DNA of 64,000 bases from an uncultured bacterium (GCA_905214495.1 CAJMLW010000003.1:1-64000); one strand, 5' to 3'; positions 18,333-27,916 are shown, numbered from the stretch's first letter. Notes: generated from the sequence alone by a model not told the origin. Numbers and translations are program-made.

Positions 18333-19370
18333 TTATTTTCCCGTAACTAATTTATACATTCCTAGTGGTTTCCCCTCATCATAGAATTGTTTTACACATT
18401 TCATAACTTCTACTGGTGTTATCTGTTTCATACAAACTGGCTTTTCACACCAACCAGGACCATTAAATAAAAGATCACAACCAGCACACTTTATAGGTGA
18501 AATAATAGCTTTATAAATACGTTGTGGAGCACCACGCCAAACAGGTTGTGACCCATATAAACCTATAACCGGTGTATTAACTGCATTCGCTACATGTACT
18601 GGAAAACTACAACCATTAATAGCCAGTTCTGCATTTTTTATTATTTCTCCAACTTCTAAAAGATTTGTTTTACCTCGTAAATCAATAACGTTATCTGGCA
18701 AGTTAATATCAATATAACTTTGTGATGCTTGTCCGATAAGAACAACGAATTTTCCCATTTTACGAAGTTCATTAAATAAGATTTGCCAATGTTCTTTAGG
18801 CCAATTTTTGGCATGCCCACCTGTTTCTAAACTAGATACAATATAGTCTTTACCTTGTAAAGATGCCAACAATTCTTTTACATGCTGCTTATCTACATCC
18901 CTAGCATCCGGATATACAAAAGTATCCCAATTAGGTAATGTCGTTACATCAATTCCTGTTGCTTCTTTCAAAAAATGTGCATATACAACAGGCTCAAATG
19001 CATGATTCATCCAAGGTTCTATTTCAAGATTATCAGTGAGCCAAAATTTACGTTTATGTGGTAATCCAACACGTTTTTTAATACATGCTAGAGCATAAAT
19101 AATAGATACACGATAAAGCGTATCCATTAAATATACCACATCTGAACGCCATAATTTTTTTATAAGATTCCAAGAGCTTTTCTTCGTTTTATCAAAAGTA
19201 AGATACTCATCTACAAATGGATAGGCTTCCATTAACTGTTTAGCATTTGTATTCCCCACAACAGTTAATTTTATATCTGGATATAATGTCTTAATACCCT
19301 TTAATAATGGTGACATTATAACCATATCTCCTAAGCCACCAAACCTACTTAATATAATATGCTTATACAT
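18333..19370 (-). CDS. GT9-family heptosyltransferase-like glycosyltransferase
   Basis: 345 residues behind GGGGATTATACT. The N-terminus [20 protein letters not shown] is the GT9 acceptor-domain signature. The C-terminal donor site shows [17 protein letters not shown] and later [20 protein letters not shown]. Family members (WaaC/WaaF/WaaQ) transfer heptose from ADP-heptose to inner-core LPS. A Cys-rich tail segment ([20 protein letters not shown], near 295-315) is common in several GT9 subfamilies. Given the outer membrane, LPS core assembly at the inner face of the cytoplasmic membrane is the likely job. The exact sugar is not provable from sequence. Confidence 0.8.
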   Translation of the reverse strand: MYKHIILSRFGGLGDMVIMSPLLKGIKTLYPDIKLTVVGNTNAKQLMEAYPFVDEYLTFDKTKKSSWNLIKKLWRSDVVYLMDTLYRVSIIYALACIKKRVGLPHKRKFWLTDNLEIEPWMNHAFEPVVYAHFLKEATGIDVTTLPNWDTFVYPDARDVDKQHVKELLASLQGKDYIVSSLETGGHAKNWPKEHWQILFNELRKMGKFVVLIGQASQSYIDINLPDNVIDLRGKTNLLEVGEIIKNAELAINGCSFPVHVANAVNTPVIGLYGSQPVWRGAPQRIYKAIISPIKCAGCDLLFNGPGWCEKPVCMKQITPVEVMKCVKQFYDEGKPLGMYKLVTGK

Positions 19371-19426
19371 AGTATAATCCCCTAATTAACTAACACCCTT
19401 TTTATTCAGTTTTTACTACAGTATTA

Positions 19427-20356
19427 TTATTTCAAATACGCCTTCAAATTCCCCCGAATTTGTTCCTGATATCCATCAAGCAATTCATATCTCTTCCGAT
19501 ATTGGCTACGTTTTTGTGATTTGATTTCTTCAATCGGTTTTCTATATTCTTCCAATGGAATTTTGAAGAATCGTGGATCTTGTGTAACTGTACCGCCAAT
19601 GTCTTCCCACAATGGATCGAGTTCAGCTACTTTTGCCTTATGGCCACGTACCATGTGTGTATTGGCGTAGAAACCTTCGTCAGATACAGCATACATGGAT
19701 TGAACTTTACAGTATTTAGCGAGTTCCCGAATCAAGAATACGATAAAGTTTTTTGGACGATATCCGAACATTTTTTTCGTAATGTGTTTCGCATTATCAA
19801 GGCCATCCTTGTACCCTTGGATGGTACCAATCCACAAGGCTGGTTCCCCTTCTAAACCTTTGCCGAGGCGGATGTTCGCATGATATACGCCTTGGTCGCC
19901 TAGTTGTAACAGAATGGTAAATAAACCTTCCTTACGTTGACCAGTTATAAAGTTAAGATGTGCCGTCATGTTTAAGTCAGCATCTTCCCATAGTAGAATG
20001 CCTTGTTTTAATCCTTCCGGTTTTAGTTCATCCGGATTATATAGCATTTTGATGGTCTCTGATGTAAATACATCTTCTAAAGCTGTAAAGTGATTTTTTA
20101 CCGCATCAATGCGTTCACGCAAGGTAGATTCTTTAAACAAGAATATACGGCTCATCAACTCATAGAGACCTTCTTGTTTATCTAAAATATGTTGATCTGG
20201 TGCGTAGCTTTCAAAAAAAGACTTATATTCCATCATCTCTTGCTTGTGGCCTACAGTTCGCAAGAAATGCAAGACTACGCGTCGTGTTTCACGCCATGAT
20301 TTTTTTCCATAAATAGCTCGACCATTAGACCATTGGTCCTTTATATATTGAAACAT
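19427..20356 (-). CDS. VirK/YbjX family protein (DUF535)
   Basis: 309 residues behind AGGAGAG. The family signature is visible in the C-terminal half: LWIGTIQGYKDGLDNAKHIT, then FGYRPKNFIVFLIRELAKYC and YAVSDEGFYANTH, ending with PIEEIKSQKRSQYRKRYELL. VirK/YbjX proteins occur in outer-membrane bacteria near LPS or envelope genes. They affect envelope resistance and virulence, but their biochemistry is not settled. Its place between the LPS-type glycosyltransferase genes and the AlbA_2 gene fits an envelope role. No signal peptide, so it is cytoplasmic or peripheral. Confidence 0.8.
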   Translation of the reverse strand: MFQYIKDQWSNGRAIYGKKSWRETRRVVLHFLRTVGHKQEMMEYKSFFESYAPDQHILDKQEGLYELMSRIFLFKESTLRERIDAVKNHFTALEDVFTSETIKMLYNPDELKPEGLKQGILLWEDADLNMTAHLNFITGQRKEGLFTILLQLGDQGVYHANIRLGKGLEGEPALWIGTIQGYKDGLDNAKHITKKMFGYRPKNFIVFLIRELAKYCKVQSMYAVSDEGFYANTHMVRGHKAKVAELDPLWEDIGGTVTQDPRFFKIPLEEYRKPIEEIKSQKRSQYRKRYELLDGYQEQIRGNLKAYLK

Positions 20357-20416
20357 ACACTCTCCTAAAAATATAACAAACTAAAATCTTCTATATTAAA
20401 TATATTTAAACCTATA

Positions 20417-21916
20417 TTATTTATATGACTTAGTAATATGTTTTTTCAAAGTATCTATCATTTTTATTTGATCAACTGTATTCAAACTTGTATGATACAA
20501 TTTACTCTTAGTTTTGCCAGTACTCATAATCAATTTGTTTTCTTCTAGCACCTCTAGTGCTTTATAAACTTTATATCTCGTAAATTGCGCCTTATTTACT
20601 ATAGCTGTTACAGATAAAAATGATTTGGATTCTTTTAATATATTGTAAACTTTTTTGGCTTCATCAGATAAGTTAGGCACTGTTGTAATAGTATCTACAC
20701 CCCATATAGTAAGTTCAGTTTTAAATACATCTGTATCTAGTTCTGGTTGCCTATAATCATATTGATTTGGAATTTGAAATATAATAGGTCCTCCTGAACC
20801 AATACGTTCGGATAGACCAATACGTCTAAATAAATTAACTAATAAGTCATTTCTTGGATTTGATGTTCCTCCTGAAATAAACTCTTCTAGTTCCACTCGT
20901 AAACATCCAGGATTTTTAAATTTATAGAAAAAGTCACTAACTTCTATAACTATATCAGACAAACTACTATGATAATCTGCATGAACTAAACTATTAATAA
21001 GAGCTTCTCTAATAGCCGTAATAAAATTATCATAAGATATTCTCTCTATACCATCATTCAACTTAAATGGAGTATTAATGGCTGAGACTAATTTATCCAT
21101 AACAACTAAGTAAAATTCAAAGACGTTTAAATCTATATATTGACTATCCCCAAAAGCAACCCTATCTTTCCATCTATCTTGAATATTATAAATACCACGT
21201 TTATCAATATAATCTAAGTGAAATTTAGGGAAACGACTTCTTATAGCTTCTTCTTTTCCAAAAAATAGAAGAGCAGCTTCAGTTAACTTATACTTTCTTT
21301 CATCATTTCTATCAATACATCTAACACCTATAGAAGTTAGTAATTCTTCATCAGACATATTTGTATATCTATCATTTTTATTAGAAATATATTGTCTATA
21401 TTTTTGTATTGTCTCTGATGATAAATCTTCTATTGTATAATTATCTAAAAGCACCGAATCTTGGTTACTATTTTTATCTCTAAAGAAGGTACTAATTTGT
21501 TCATCTGTAGCAATTCGATCACCTTCATATAATCTAATATATGTTTTATTAGGATTATTATTCAAAAATATTGGTTTATCGCTAATATGAGCTTCTGGAA
21601 CTTTAATATAAATAATAGATCTACCATTATCTAATATTTTTTGATCTATATGTCTATTATCTAATATATTCTTACTAATCTTCTCTCTATTATTAATAGT
21701 ATTCCAAAAGTCTTGAATTATTTTAGGAGCATTACTAACTCCAACTTCTTCATAATTTCCGTTATCTTCAGAAACACCAAGAATTATTAAACCACCTTTA
21801 GTATTAGCAAACGCCGAATATGTTGGCCATATATCACCTGGTAATTTATCAAATGATTCCTTATATTCAATATTTTCATTTTCATGTACTAAATCAAAAT
21901 CTTCAAAATTTACCAA
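20417..21916 (-). CDS. AlbA_2 (Schlafen-type) ATP-binding protein, transcriptional regulator or defence protein
   Basis: About 499 residues. The open frame reaches an ATG at 21943 with no ribosome-binding site; GAGGTG lies nine bases before a TTG at 21916, which I prefer. The N-terminal AlbA_2 domain shows ENIEYKESFDKLPGDIWPTY, then SAFANTKGGLIILGVSEDNG. A GHKL-like ATPase segment follows at about 310-370 (REALINSLVHADY, then ERIGSGGPIIFQIP). The C-terminus is a winged helix (VTAIVNKAQFTRYKVYKALE). Such proteins are often found in defence islands. Directly upstream are 11-bp tandem repeats at 21957-22075 that could be its own operator. Confidence 0.75.
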   Translation of the reverse strand: MVNFEDFDLVHENENIEYKESFDKLPGDIWPTYSAFANTKGGLIILGVSEDNGNYEEVGVSNAPKIIQDFWNTINNREKISKNILDNRHIDQKILDNGRSIIYIKVPEAHISDKPIFLNNNPNKTYIRLYEGDRIATDEQISTFFRDKNSNQDSVLLDNYTIEDLSSETIQKYRQYISNKNDRYTNMSDEELLTSIGVRCIDRNDERKYKLTEAALLFFGKEEAIRSRFPKFHLDYIDKRGIYNIQDRWKDRVAFGDSQYIDLNVFEFYLVVMDKLVSAINTPFKLNDGIERISYDNFITAIREALINSLVHADYHSSLSDIVIEVSDFFYKFKNPGCLRVELEEFISGGTSNPRNDLLVNLFRRIGLSERIGSGGPIIFQIPNQYDYRQPELDTDVFKTELTIWGVDTITTVPNLSDEAKKVYNILKESKSFLSVTAIVNKAQFTRYKVYKALEVLEENKLIMSTGKTKSKLYHTSLNTVDQIKMIDTLKKHITKSYK

Positions 21917-21956
21917 CTTATAATTCACCTCAATTCGCCGCATAAATTTAAGTATT

Positions 21957-22075
21957 TCAAAAGATTATCAAAAGATTGTCAAAAGATTATTTTTGCTATA
22001 AACTCTTATTCTATCTGTATTTTTTGATTTTCTAATCTATCAATATAATAATTTCAAAAGATTATCAAAAGATTA
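21957..22075. repeat. Two blocks of 11-bp tandem iterons (TCAAAAGATTA)
   Basis: TCAAAAGATTA repeats head to tail at 21957, 21968 (last base G) and 21979, and again at 22054 and 22065. The 11-bp period is about one helical turn. The blocks are 97 bp apart, start to start, around AT-rich DNA. The array fills the gap between the upstream glycosyltransferase and the AlbA_2 gene, so it is probably that gene's promoter and operator. The layout (two phased blocks about 100 bp apart) copies that at 10109-10242 with a different sequence. Confidence 0.8.
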
Positions 22076-22095
22076 TTCCAAAAATTCTTGTATAG

Positions 22096-23223
22096 TTATA
22101 CATTAATAATCGAATCCATCATCCGTTTATGTCCAAAGTCTTCATTGGCTTGTACCAAACCTGCCTCATATATTGCTGGATGTTCAATCATTTTATTTAC
22201 AAATTGTTCTAATCCAGCGCGAATCGTATCCACCGATGATATGTCTAAGCTTTCACCAATATGATAATCACGAAGTACCTCAGGGTTGATTTCAGGCGAT
22301 ACCAAGGCCGGTTTATAGAACCCAATAGCCGTATAGAGCATGGCGCTCCAGTGATAGCGATAGCGTTCAGCACCGTATGGCATCAAGATGGCGTCTACAT
22401 CGAGTAAGGCCTTATCCCAATCGGAGCCTATAAGGTTCGCATGTAGGAATGAAAGCCCTGGCACGTCCTTGTATTCATCAGCGATGGCATCGAATAGTTC
22501 GCCGTCCTCAGGTTTTGCCGTTGCCCCTTGTACCAAGAGTTCTACAGGACCTGTAAAGGTAGCTGTTTTAAAAGCGTCTAATAAAGGGATAATATTCTTT
22601 TCCTTGCGGAATTGACCAAAAAATCCAAGACGAAGCGGCGTATGTGTAGAGAAGGTTGGCGTTTCACCCGTCGAAGGGGTAAACACAGGAGGTAATATAG
22701 GACGTACGCGTGGTAGATCACTGCGTATCATATCATCGCGCAAGGTAATGACATCTAGGTAAATATTCGGATATCGATTGGCACGTTCCGCTTGTTTCAA
22801 GAATCGTACGTTTTCACCCTTGCCAATGCCATGGAAAATAAAGTGAACTGGTACCTTTGCATGTTTTAAAGGCGTATCCAATAGTGCTTTTATATAGCGA
22901 TACGTAGAGGTAGGAATGATCAAAGCATCACAATGATGTGCCTCTAATTTCTTAGCAGCCGAAGTAAACCATGCGCGGCGACGTCGTTCACGTAAAATGG
23001 ACAAGAACGGTTTTTTCCATTTCGATGCACCTGCATAGGTCACTACCTCTCCGCCCTCAAGATAGATAACGTCAACGCCATAATCAACCTTAAAGGTAAA
23101 ATTCTCGGGCACCATCAATACCGGTTCATGACCTTGACGTTTTAATTCATTGATGATTATGCGGTCAAATTCTACCTCATGACCGGCAGGCATAATGATG
23201 CTTTCCAAAATGGCTACGCGCAT
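22096..23223 (-). CDS. Glycosyltransferase (GT-B fold, GT4-like)
   Basis: 375 residues. AAAGGAAGG stands before the ATG at 23223, which I use instead of the upstream extension to 23250. It begins MRVAILESIIMPAGHEVEFD, a Rossmann strand and loop. The donor half opens PLRLGFFGQFRKEKNIIPLL near 210. A motif typical of the E-x7-E region is only weakly kept (YGAERYRYHWSAMLYTAIGF), so it may be a diverged GT4 member. It is separated from the next glycosyltransferase gene upstream by about 60 bp on the same strand. Role in LPS or another surface glycan is inferred. Confidence 0.7.
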   Translation of the reverse strand: MRVAILESIIMPAGHEVEFDRIIINELKRQGHEPVLMVPENFTFKVDYGVDVIYLEGGEVVTYAGASKWKKPFLSILRERRRRAWFTSAAKKLEAHHCDALIIPTSTYRYIKALLDTPLKHAKVPVHFIFHGIGKGENVRFLKQAERANRYPNIYLDVITLRDDMIRSDLPRVRPILPPVFTPSTGETPTFSTHTPLRLGFFGQFRKEKNIIPLLDAFKTATFTGPVELLVQGATAKPEDGELFDAIADEYKDVPGLSFLHANLIGSDWDKALLDVDAILMPYGAERYRYHWSAMLYTAIGFYKPALVSPEINPEVLRDYHIGESLDISSVDTIRAGLEQFVNKMIEHPAIYEAGLVQANEDFGHKRMMDSIINV

Positions 23224-23284
23224 TATGGTCCTTCCTTTCTCTACTAACACTCATCTGTTATCCAGAATTTATTATCTAGATCTG

Positions 23285-24043
23285 TTATAGTTTCCCATTA
23301 GATTTCAATAAATAATATAGCTTTACGTACTTAATCATGGTGTAGAAATAATGGTTCACGGATAGAATAAATCCCATTTTTCCATCTAAAAAACCTCTAT
23401 CTAAAATGTACACCTTAAAAAAAGCCCAGCTTGGACGGATAAGAATATCCTTTACAAAGGAGCAGGATTTCCCGTTTTCCTTATATTTCTTAGCAGCCAA
23501 TGTCGTATAATTGTTGAATTTGTTGAAGTATTGATGCCAATTATCATAGGTGTAGTGATACATTTTGCCATGTAGTTTAGCCTCAGGGTATGTACTAGAT
23601 ATGGTTTCATGTACAAATCCCTCAATATTCGTGCCTTCTTTTGGCATAAATCGCAACACGTAATCAGGACGCAACACACCGTGGGTAGCCTTGTTGTGAT
23701 GGAACACATTGGACCGTTCAATCCAGTATGCTTTTTTCTCATTCTTAGCCAGTACATCTTGTACTTCTCGTTGTAATTCTGTCGAAATACGTTCATCCGC
23801 ATCGAGGAAGAAAATCCATTCGGACCGAGCCTCTTCGACGGCAAAGCGTCGTTGTTGGGACCAATCACCATTCATAGCGTGATGTACGACGCGAGCCCCC
23901 ATGGATTCAGCAATCTCTACCGTTTTATCCGTACTGCCGTCGTCGATAAGAAGCACCTCATCAGCAAATTGTGCAGATTCGATACAGTCTTTCATATGTT
24001 GTTCTTCATTTTTAGCCAAAATAATGACCGTTACTGTTGCCAT
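23285..24043 (-). CDS. GT2-family glycosyltransferase (WaaE/KdtX-like)
   Basis: 252 residues behind GGGGAGAT. A GT-A fold is plain: VTVIILAKNEEQHMKDCIES at the N-terminus, VLLIDDGSTDKTVEIAE, then WIFFLDADERIS with the DxD metal site at about 90-100. The C-terminal amphipathic segment (RGFLDGKMGFILSVNHYFYT) suggests membrane contact. It resembles WaaE/KdtX enzymes that add a beta-linked glucose to the LPS inner core. It follows the LtaS-type gene by 11 bp and probably shares its transcript, so sugar addition and phospho-decoration may be coordinated. Confidence 0.8.
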   Translation of the reverse strand: MATVTVIILAKNEEQHMKDCIESAQFADEVLLIDDGSTDKTVEIAESMGARVVHHAMNGDWSQQRRFAVEEARSEWIFFLDADERISTELQREVQDVLAKNEKKAYWIERSNVFHHNKATHGVLRPDYVLRFMPKEGTNIEGFVHETISSTYPEAKLHGKMYHYTYDNWHQYFNKFNNYTTLAAKKYKENGKSCSFVKDILIRPSWAFFKVYILDRGFLDGKMGFILSVNHYFYTMIKYVKLYYLLKSNGKL

Positions 24044-24054
24044 GTATATCTCCC

Positions 24055-25989
24055 CTATTGAATACTATCCCCATGTTTTAATCGCCAAGCCGTTAATTCT
24101 CGCATGGTTTTCATAGAGTTAGCATATGCTTGTGGCATTTTCTCATCTTCCACATATATGCCAGTCTTATCCATCCACAAACGGTGATTAAATACGAACG
24201 GCCCTTGATTAAATAGACTCGGTACCATAGCCTCATAGGTTTGCCCTGTACGTCCTACAAGTTCAGCTAATGTTGGAATGATTTGAATACTCATGCCAAA
24301 TGCATCTTGTAAAAGCCATTCTTTTTTGATGCCTTGACCGTAGAAAATAATCGGAATCGTGGATGCTACCTTAGGACCTTCCTCATGAGCAAAGGTAAAG
24401 CGTTCGCTATGGTCACCGGTTATAACAAATAATGAAGTTGGATCAGATTGTTCCTCTTTGCTAATAAATTCACCCATCACATGGTCTGCATACCATATAT
24501 GGCCCATTTCGTTAATTTGCTTATCCGTATTGGCAATGGAATCTGGCAAGTTCTTACGAACCTTATCCGCATCATAGCCTTCCTTCGCCACATTCACACT
24601 ATATGGAGGATGATTTGACGTAGTCATGATGACATTGATGATTTTTTCGCCACGATGTTTGTCCATGTACGCATTGATGGCCTTAAACATATCTCCATCG
24701 GCTACGCCCCAAGCATTGATTTCATTGCTCGGCATTTCAGATGCATCGTGGAATTCATCAAAACCTTGTTCTAATGCAAAGTTCTTAACATTTTGCCAAG
24801 TACTAAAACCGCCATACCAAAATACGGTCTTATAACCTAGTTTTTTCATAACCGGTCCAATACCGAGACCATACGGTTCTTGTAACATACCTACGCTATA
24901 GTTTGGATACATCCCCGTATCCGGCATGCCCGTTAATAAACCAATAATGGCAGGCATCGTACCTGTTCCTTGAGCTAAGGCCATTTGCGTACCCATCGCC
25001 TGTGGACTAGCCGCGTACTTACGACCTTGCTCTACAAGATAAGCACCAGGTTCGTTGAATTCAGCAAGGAATGGCCACAATCCATATGATTCACCGAGAA
25101 TGATATTAATAGATTGCGGTTGTTGTTGTAATCGCTCTGTTGTTATCGTTTTTGTGAAAGATTCATCAAATCGTGTACTTCCAGAATTACCGCCAATGGA
25201 TTGTATTTTTTCATGTAGCTCAGCAGATGTTAAATGAATATCTTCTAATTCTGAGGTCCGTTTCGCAATGGATTTTACACGGTATAATGCTTGTGCATCG
25301 TCCAAAATCGTTTCATTTAATAGATTTGAATTAAGTCGAGCTGCGCTTTCCCAGTTAATGGAATTCGTGTACCCAAAAGCTCCACCAAAGCGAAAAAATA
25401 CGAATAGTACACCAAATCCAACAAAACTTAGAATACCAGTGATCCACTTATTACGCTTAGTGCTAGGTGCCCATTCATATGTGTTGATATTTAGTACTTT
25501 CACTAAAAGCCAACTGAAAACAATACTAAGCGCAATGCCACCAATTAAATATGGTATACCATGATATTCATTGATAGCCGTATTGATAATGGCATAAATA
25601 TCGTCATGTTTGCCATTGATAAGCATCGCATTATAAGAGGAGTTGAATATGGTATAAAACGGGATACGCCCCATAAAGAGCAATGTAAAGAAGATGGTAA
25701 CAAATCCGTACCAAACCTTGCGTACACCTTGGGCCTTCCATTTCGGCCACACTATAGATGGCAATGTAGCAAATAGCATACTTACGAGGACAATTGATCC
25801 AACTGTCTTCAAACTCAACCGAAAACCAAGCCATAAAGACATTAAAATACTATCCATTGTAGTCGTAGCTAATTGGGATTGAAAAATAATTAAAAAAACA
25901 ATTCTAAAGAGCGTAAACAAGATTGAAAAGAACAAAAACGCCTTTATCTCTTGTTGAATTCCCTGTATCCAATGCAACCAACGCTTCAT
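24055..25989 (-). CDS. LtaS-type phosphoglycerol/phosphoethanolamine transferase family protein
   Basis: About 644 residues. The frame opens with a GTG at 26010; the ATG at 25989 has a GGA seven bases upstream and I prefer it, without certainty. Five membrane segments fill about residues 20-200. The periplasmic sulfatase-like domain has INIILGESYGLWPF (metal Glu), GTGTMPAIIGLLTG (nucleophile Thr), VIMTTSNHPPYS and SLFVITGDHSERF (metal Asp/His). It is a paralogue of 6738-8741. In a diderm the likely acceptors are lipid A, LPS core or a membrane glycan. It is transcribed with the following glycosyltransferases. Confidence 0.78.
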   Translation of the reverse strand: MKRWLHWIQGIQQEIKAFLFFSILFTLFRIVFLIIFQSQLATTTMDSILMSLWLGFRLSLKTVGSIVLVSMLFATLPSIVWPKWKAQGVRKVWYGFVTIFFTLLFMGRIPFYTIFNSSYNAMLINGKHDDIYAIINTAINEYHGIPYLIGGIALSIVFSWLLVKVLNINTYEWAPSTKRNKWITGILSFVGFGVLFVFFRFGGAFGYTNSINWESAARLNSNLLNETILDDAQALYRVKSIAKRTSELEDIHLTSAELHEKIQSIGGNSGSTRFDESFTKTITTERLQQQPQSINIILGESYGLWPFLAEFNEPGAYLVEQGRKYAASPQAMGTQMALAQGTGTMPAIIGLLTGMPDTGMYPNYSVGMLQEPYGLGIGPVMKKLGYKTVFWYGGFSTWQNVKNFALEQGFDEFHDASEMPSNEINAWGVADGDMFKAINAYMDKHRGEKIINVIMTTSNHPPYSVNVAKEGYDADKVRKNLPDSIANTDKQINEMGHIWYADHVMGEFISKEEQSDPTSLFVITGDHSERFTFAHEEGPKVASTIPIIFYGQGIKKEWLLQDAFGMSIQIIPTLAELVGRTGQTYEAMVPSLFNQGPFVFNHRLWMDKTGIYVEDEKMPQAYANSMKTMRELTAWRLKHGDSIQ

Positions 25990-26143
25990 ACCATGTTCCA
26001 ATTTACACACCAGCCCTACAATTTATTCAAAATACAAATGTATCCCCCTATTTACACGTATCATATGTACCATCACAGTTATACACGTGAATACTTCTTG
26101 CAACTCGGCCCCTTGCACCGCTTGCATTTTCCACAGCCCTTAT

Positions 26144-26215
26144 CCGTAGTTTTCTGGCCGTGGTCATTTATAAAATCTACGGTTAGTCCTTTTTTGTGGA
26201 CTTTTGAGACTCCTT
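26144..26215 (-). promoter_or_regulatory. Candidate programmed -1 ribosomal frameshift signal
   Basis: Three parts of the dnaX type line up on the minus strand. An internal Shine-Dalgarno-like AAGGAG lies at 26210-26215. The slippery heptamer A AAA AAG lies at 26189-26195 in the correct zero-frame phase (codons ACA AAA AAG), 14 nt further on. After a 6-nt spacer there is a 6-bp stem, CCGTAG (26177-26182) with CTACGG (26144-26149). The zero-frame stop is two codons after the heptamer, and the -1 frame is open for 36 codons. The stem is short with a 27-nt loop, so the stimulator is the weakest part. Confidence 0.5.
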
Positions 26216-27016
26216 CTTCAAGGCTTTTTCTAATTTTTTAGCCTTTTTATCCTTCTTAGCATCCTTGTCTTTTTTAGCTTTTTTAGAATCCTTATCCTTC
26301 TTGCTCTTTTTGGACTCTTTGTCCTTCTTGGACTTCTTAGATTCCTTTACAAGTTCGAATTCTTTGTTAGACTGCTTGTCTTTCTTGTCCTTTTTTTTAT
26401 CTTTGTCTTTCTTTTTCTTATCTTTTTTATCCTTTTTACCTGAAAGCTTCGCCCATTCTTCTTCTACGCGTTTCAGTTGTTTTTTGATAAGCTTGTCGAT
26501 TTCCTTTTGTTGTTTAGTTTTATCCTTATCGCCCGTAGATTGTTTGGAATACAACAAGGAATTTACCATATCATAAGGATCTAAAGATGTATGAATATCT
26601 CGGTCTATGATACTTTCATCATCAATATCTTCGAGGTCATGATCTACATCGTGTAACTTAACTTGCTCCATCGCATAATCTAAGTTGTCTTGATTCGACG
26701 CACCATAGCCCATCGGTTTATCAAAGAAAAGAACATCGCCAAATAAATCGCGTTCCAAGCTTTCATAAGAATTAAGCATGCTCATGCGATCCTGAACGGC
26801 CTCAATTTGATTCCACAATTCCATCAAATTCGCCGTATACTGCATGCGCTCCTTAACCTCTAAATAGGCTTGGTGAATAACAAACAGTTCTTTTTCATTA
26901 AGACCTTCATCAGCACCGATTTCTTCAATCATTTGCTGAATCTCTTGATCACGATTATAACGCTCTACTAAGGCACTACGAATTTCTTCAATAAGACTTG
27001 CTGACACGCGTTCCAT
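26183..27016 (-). CDS. Lysine-rich protein of unknown function; possible -1 frameshift product ending at 26079
   Basis: 277 residues in the zero frame, start behind AAGGAGG. Residues 1-130 are acidic and helical (LIEEIRSALVERYNRDQEIQ, a likely coiled coil). From about 175 the chain is a KKDKK/SKKSKKDK repeat that is almost all Lys, Asp, Ser and Ala. It ends STKKD with a stop at 26183. The last codons contain A AAA AAG in the right phase for -1 slippage. The -1 frame runs 36 codons further to 26079 and adds GLTVDFINDHG and a basic Cys cluster, GCGKCKRCKGPSCKKYSRV. The basic tail suggests nucleic-acid or polyphosphate binding. Function unknown. Confidence 0.65.
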   Translation of the reverse strand: MERVSASLIEEIRSALVERYNRDQEIQQMIEEIGADEGLNEKELFVIHQAYLEVKERMQYTANLMELWNQIEAVQDRMSMLNSYESLERDLFGDVLFFDKPMGYGASNQDNLDYAMEQVKLHDVDHDLEDIDDESIIDRDIHTSLDPYDMVNSLLYSKQSTGDKDKTKQQKEIDKLIKKQLKRVEEEWAKLSGKKDKKDKKKKDKDKKKDKKDKQSNKEFELVKESKKSKKDKESKKSKKDKDSKKAKKDKDAKKDKKAKKLEKALKKESQKSTKKD

Positions 27017-27175
27017 ACGTTCCTCCTTTATAGTATATACTCAGCCCTAATCACTACGATTAATCATTACGAATCAATACATACCATGGTGAATAGAAAA
27101 AATAAATTTTTATACTCTCTAATCTATTATTATATCAAAAAATATGCGGATTTTCTGCGTGTTTTAGTGAAAGTA

Positions 27176-27802
27176 CTAAAACACATTCACCCTATACACC
27201 AATATTCGTTCTTTTTCATCATTTTCTTGAAATAAATCACCGCATTGTATTGATTCTTCTGCTTCTAGACGCACATGGTTATTTAAGAAATTTTCTACTT
27301 CTTCATTAACATAGTAAAAGAATAGTAGAATTTCTCTCGGATGATGATATATAGAATCAAATATATTACCTAGTACTCGTTTGATGGTATGAAGTGCAAA
27401 GGGGTTAAAGAAGAAGCAGCGATCTACAGTATCTGGCAATGTATAGGTAGCTGCATCACCAAGAATAAAGGATACCCGATTCTTAGCAGCTAGGCTTTCA
27501 CCATTTACGACAGCTCGTTCATACAAACGTTCATCGTATTCAATACCGATGGAATGGCACCGCGTCTGATTAGCCATGAAAATACTGACACGTCCCTTAC
27601 CACTACCGTAATCGATGAGGGTATTTTGTTTCGTAATATAACCGCTATTGGCAAGGCGTTCTAAAACACAATAATCCGTTGGCTCATACGGATGATGTTC
27701 TGTATCAGAACGGCTGTCATCACGGCCTGCTGTTTTAATTTGTAACACTTGTTCCCATTCCTGTTCGCTTGTCATATATTTAAACCCATCATAAATTCCC
27801 AA
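27176..27802 (-). CDS. SAM-dependent methyltransferase (class I)
   Basis: 208 residues. The frame starts at TTG (27802) with AGG ten bases upstream; an ATG ten codons in (27775) is an alternative. The SAM-binding loop is TLIDYGSGKGRVSIFMA at about 60-77 and the acidic end of strand 2 is IGIEYDERLYERA. The substrate motif FFFNPFA at about 125-131 recalls the NPPF/NPF type seen in N-methyltransferases and DNA methylases, though here the protein is small. The neighbours do not reveal a substrate. It is possibly a protein or small-molecule methylase. Confidence 0.7.
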   Translation of the reverse strand: MGIYDGFKYMTSEQEWEQVLQIKTAGRDDSRSDTEHHPYEPTDYCVLERLANSGYITKQNTLIDYGSGKGRVSIFMANQTRCHSIGIEYDERLYERAVVNGESLAAKNRVSFILGDAATYTLPDTVDRCFFFNPFALHTIKRVLGNIFDSIYHHPREILLFFYYVNEEVENFLNNHVRLEAEESIQCGDLFQENDEKERILVYRVNVF

Positions 27803-27866
27803 TTGTATGACCTATTTTTAACACTAATTTGATATTTACATATACTATACCCTTATTAGAGCAATA

Positions 27867-27895
27867 TTTACAAATTAAAGATAATCATGTATCAT
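27867..27895 (+). promoter_or_regulatory. Promoter driving a tiny ORF and double terminator
   Basis: TTTACA (27867-27872), exactly 17 bp, then TATCAT (27890-27895). The start of transcription would fall just before the AAAGGAAG of the 9-codon frame at 27917. It is a good sigma-70 match with no other gene to serve. Confidence 0.5.
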
Positions 27896-27916
27896 AATAT
27901 ATGACAAAGGAAGTTA

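Noticed and set aside
21957..22075. Tandem repeats that could suggest a CRISPR array
   Set aside because: The unit is 11 bp, head to tail, without spacers and without cas genes. It is an iteron array.
26265..26576. 103-codon open frame on the plus strand inside the lysine-rich gene
   Set aside because: It is the antisense of a repetitive KKDKK-coding region, made of Ser/Leu/Phe only, without a ribosome-binding site.
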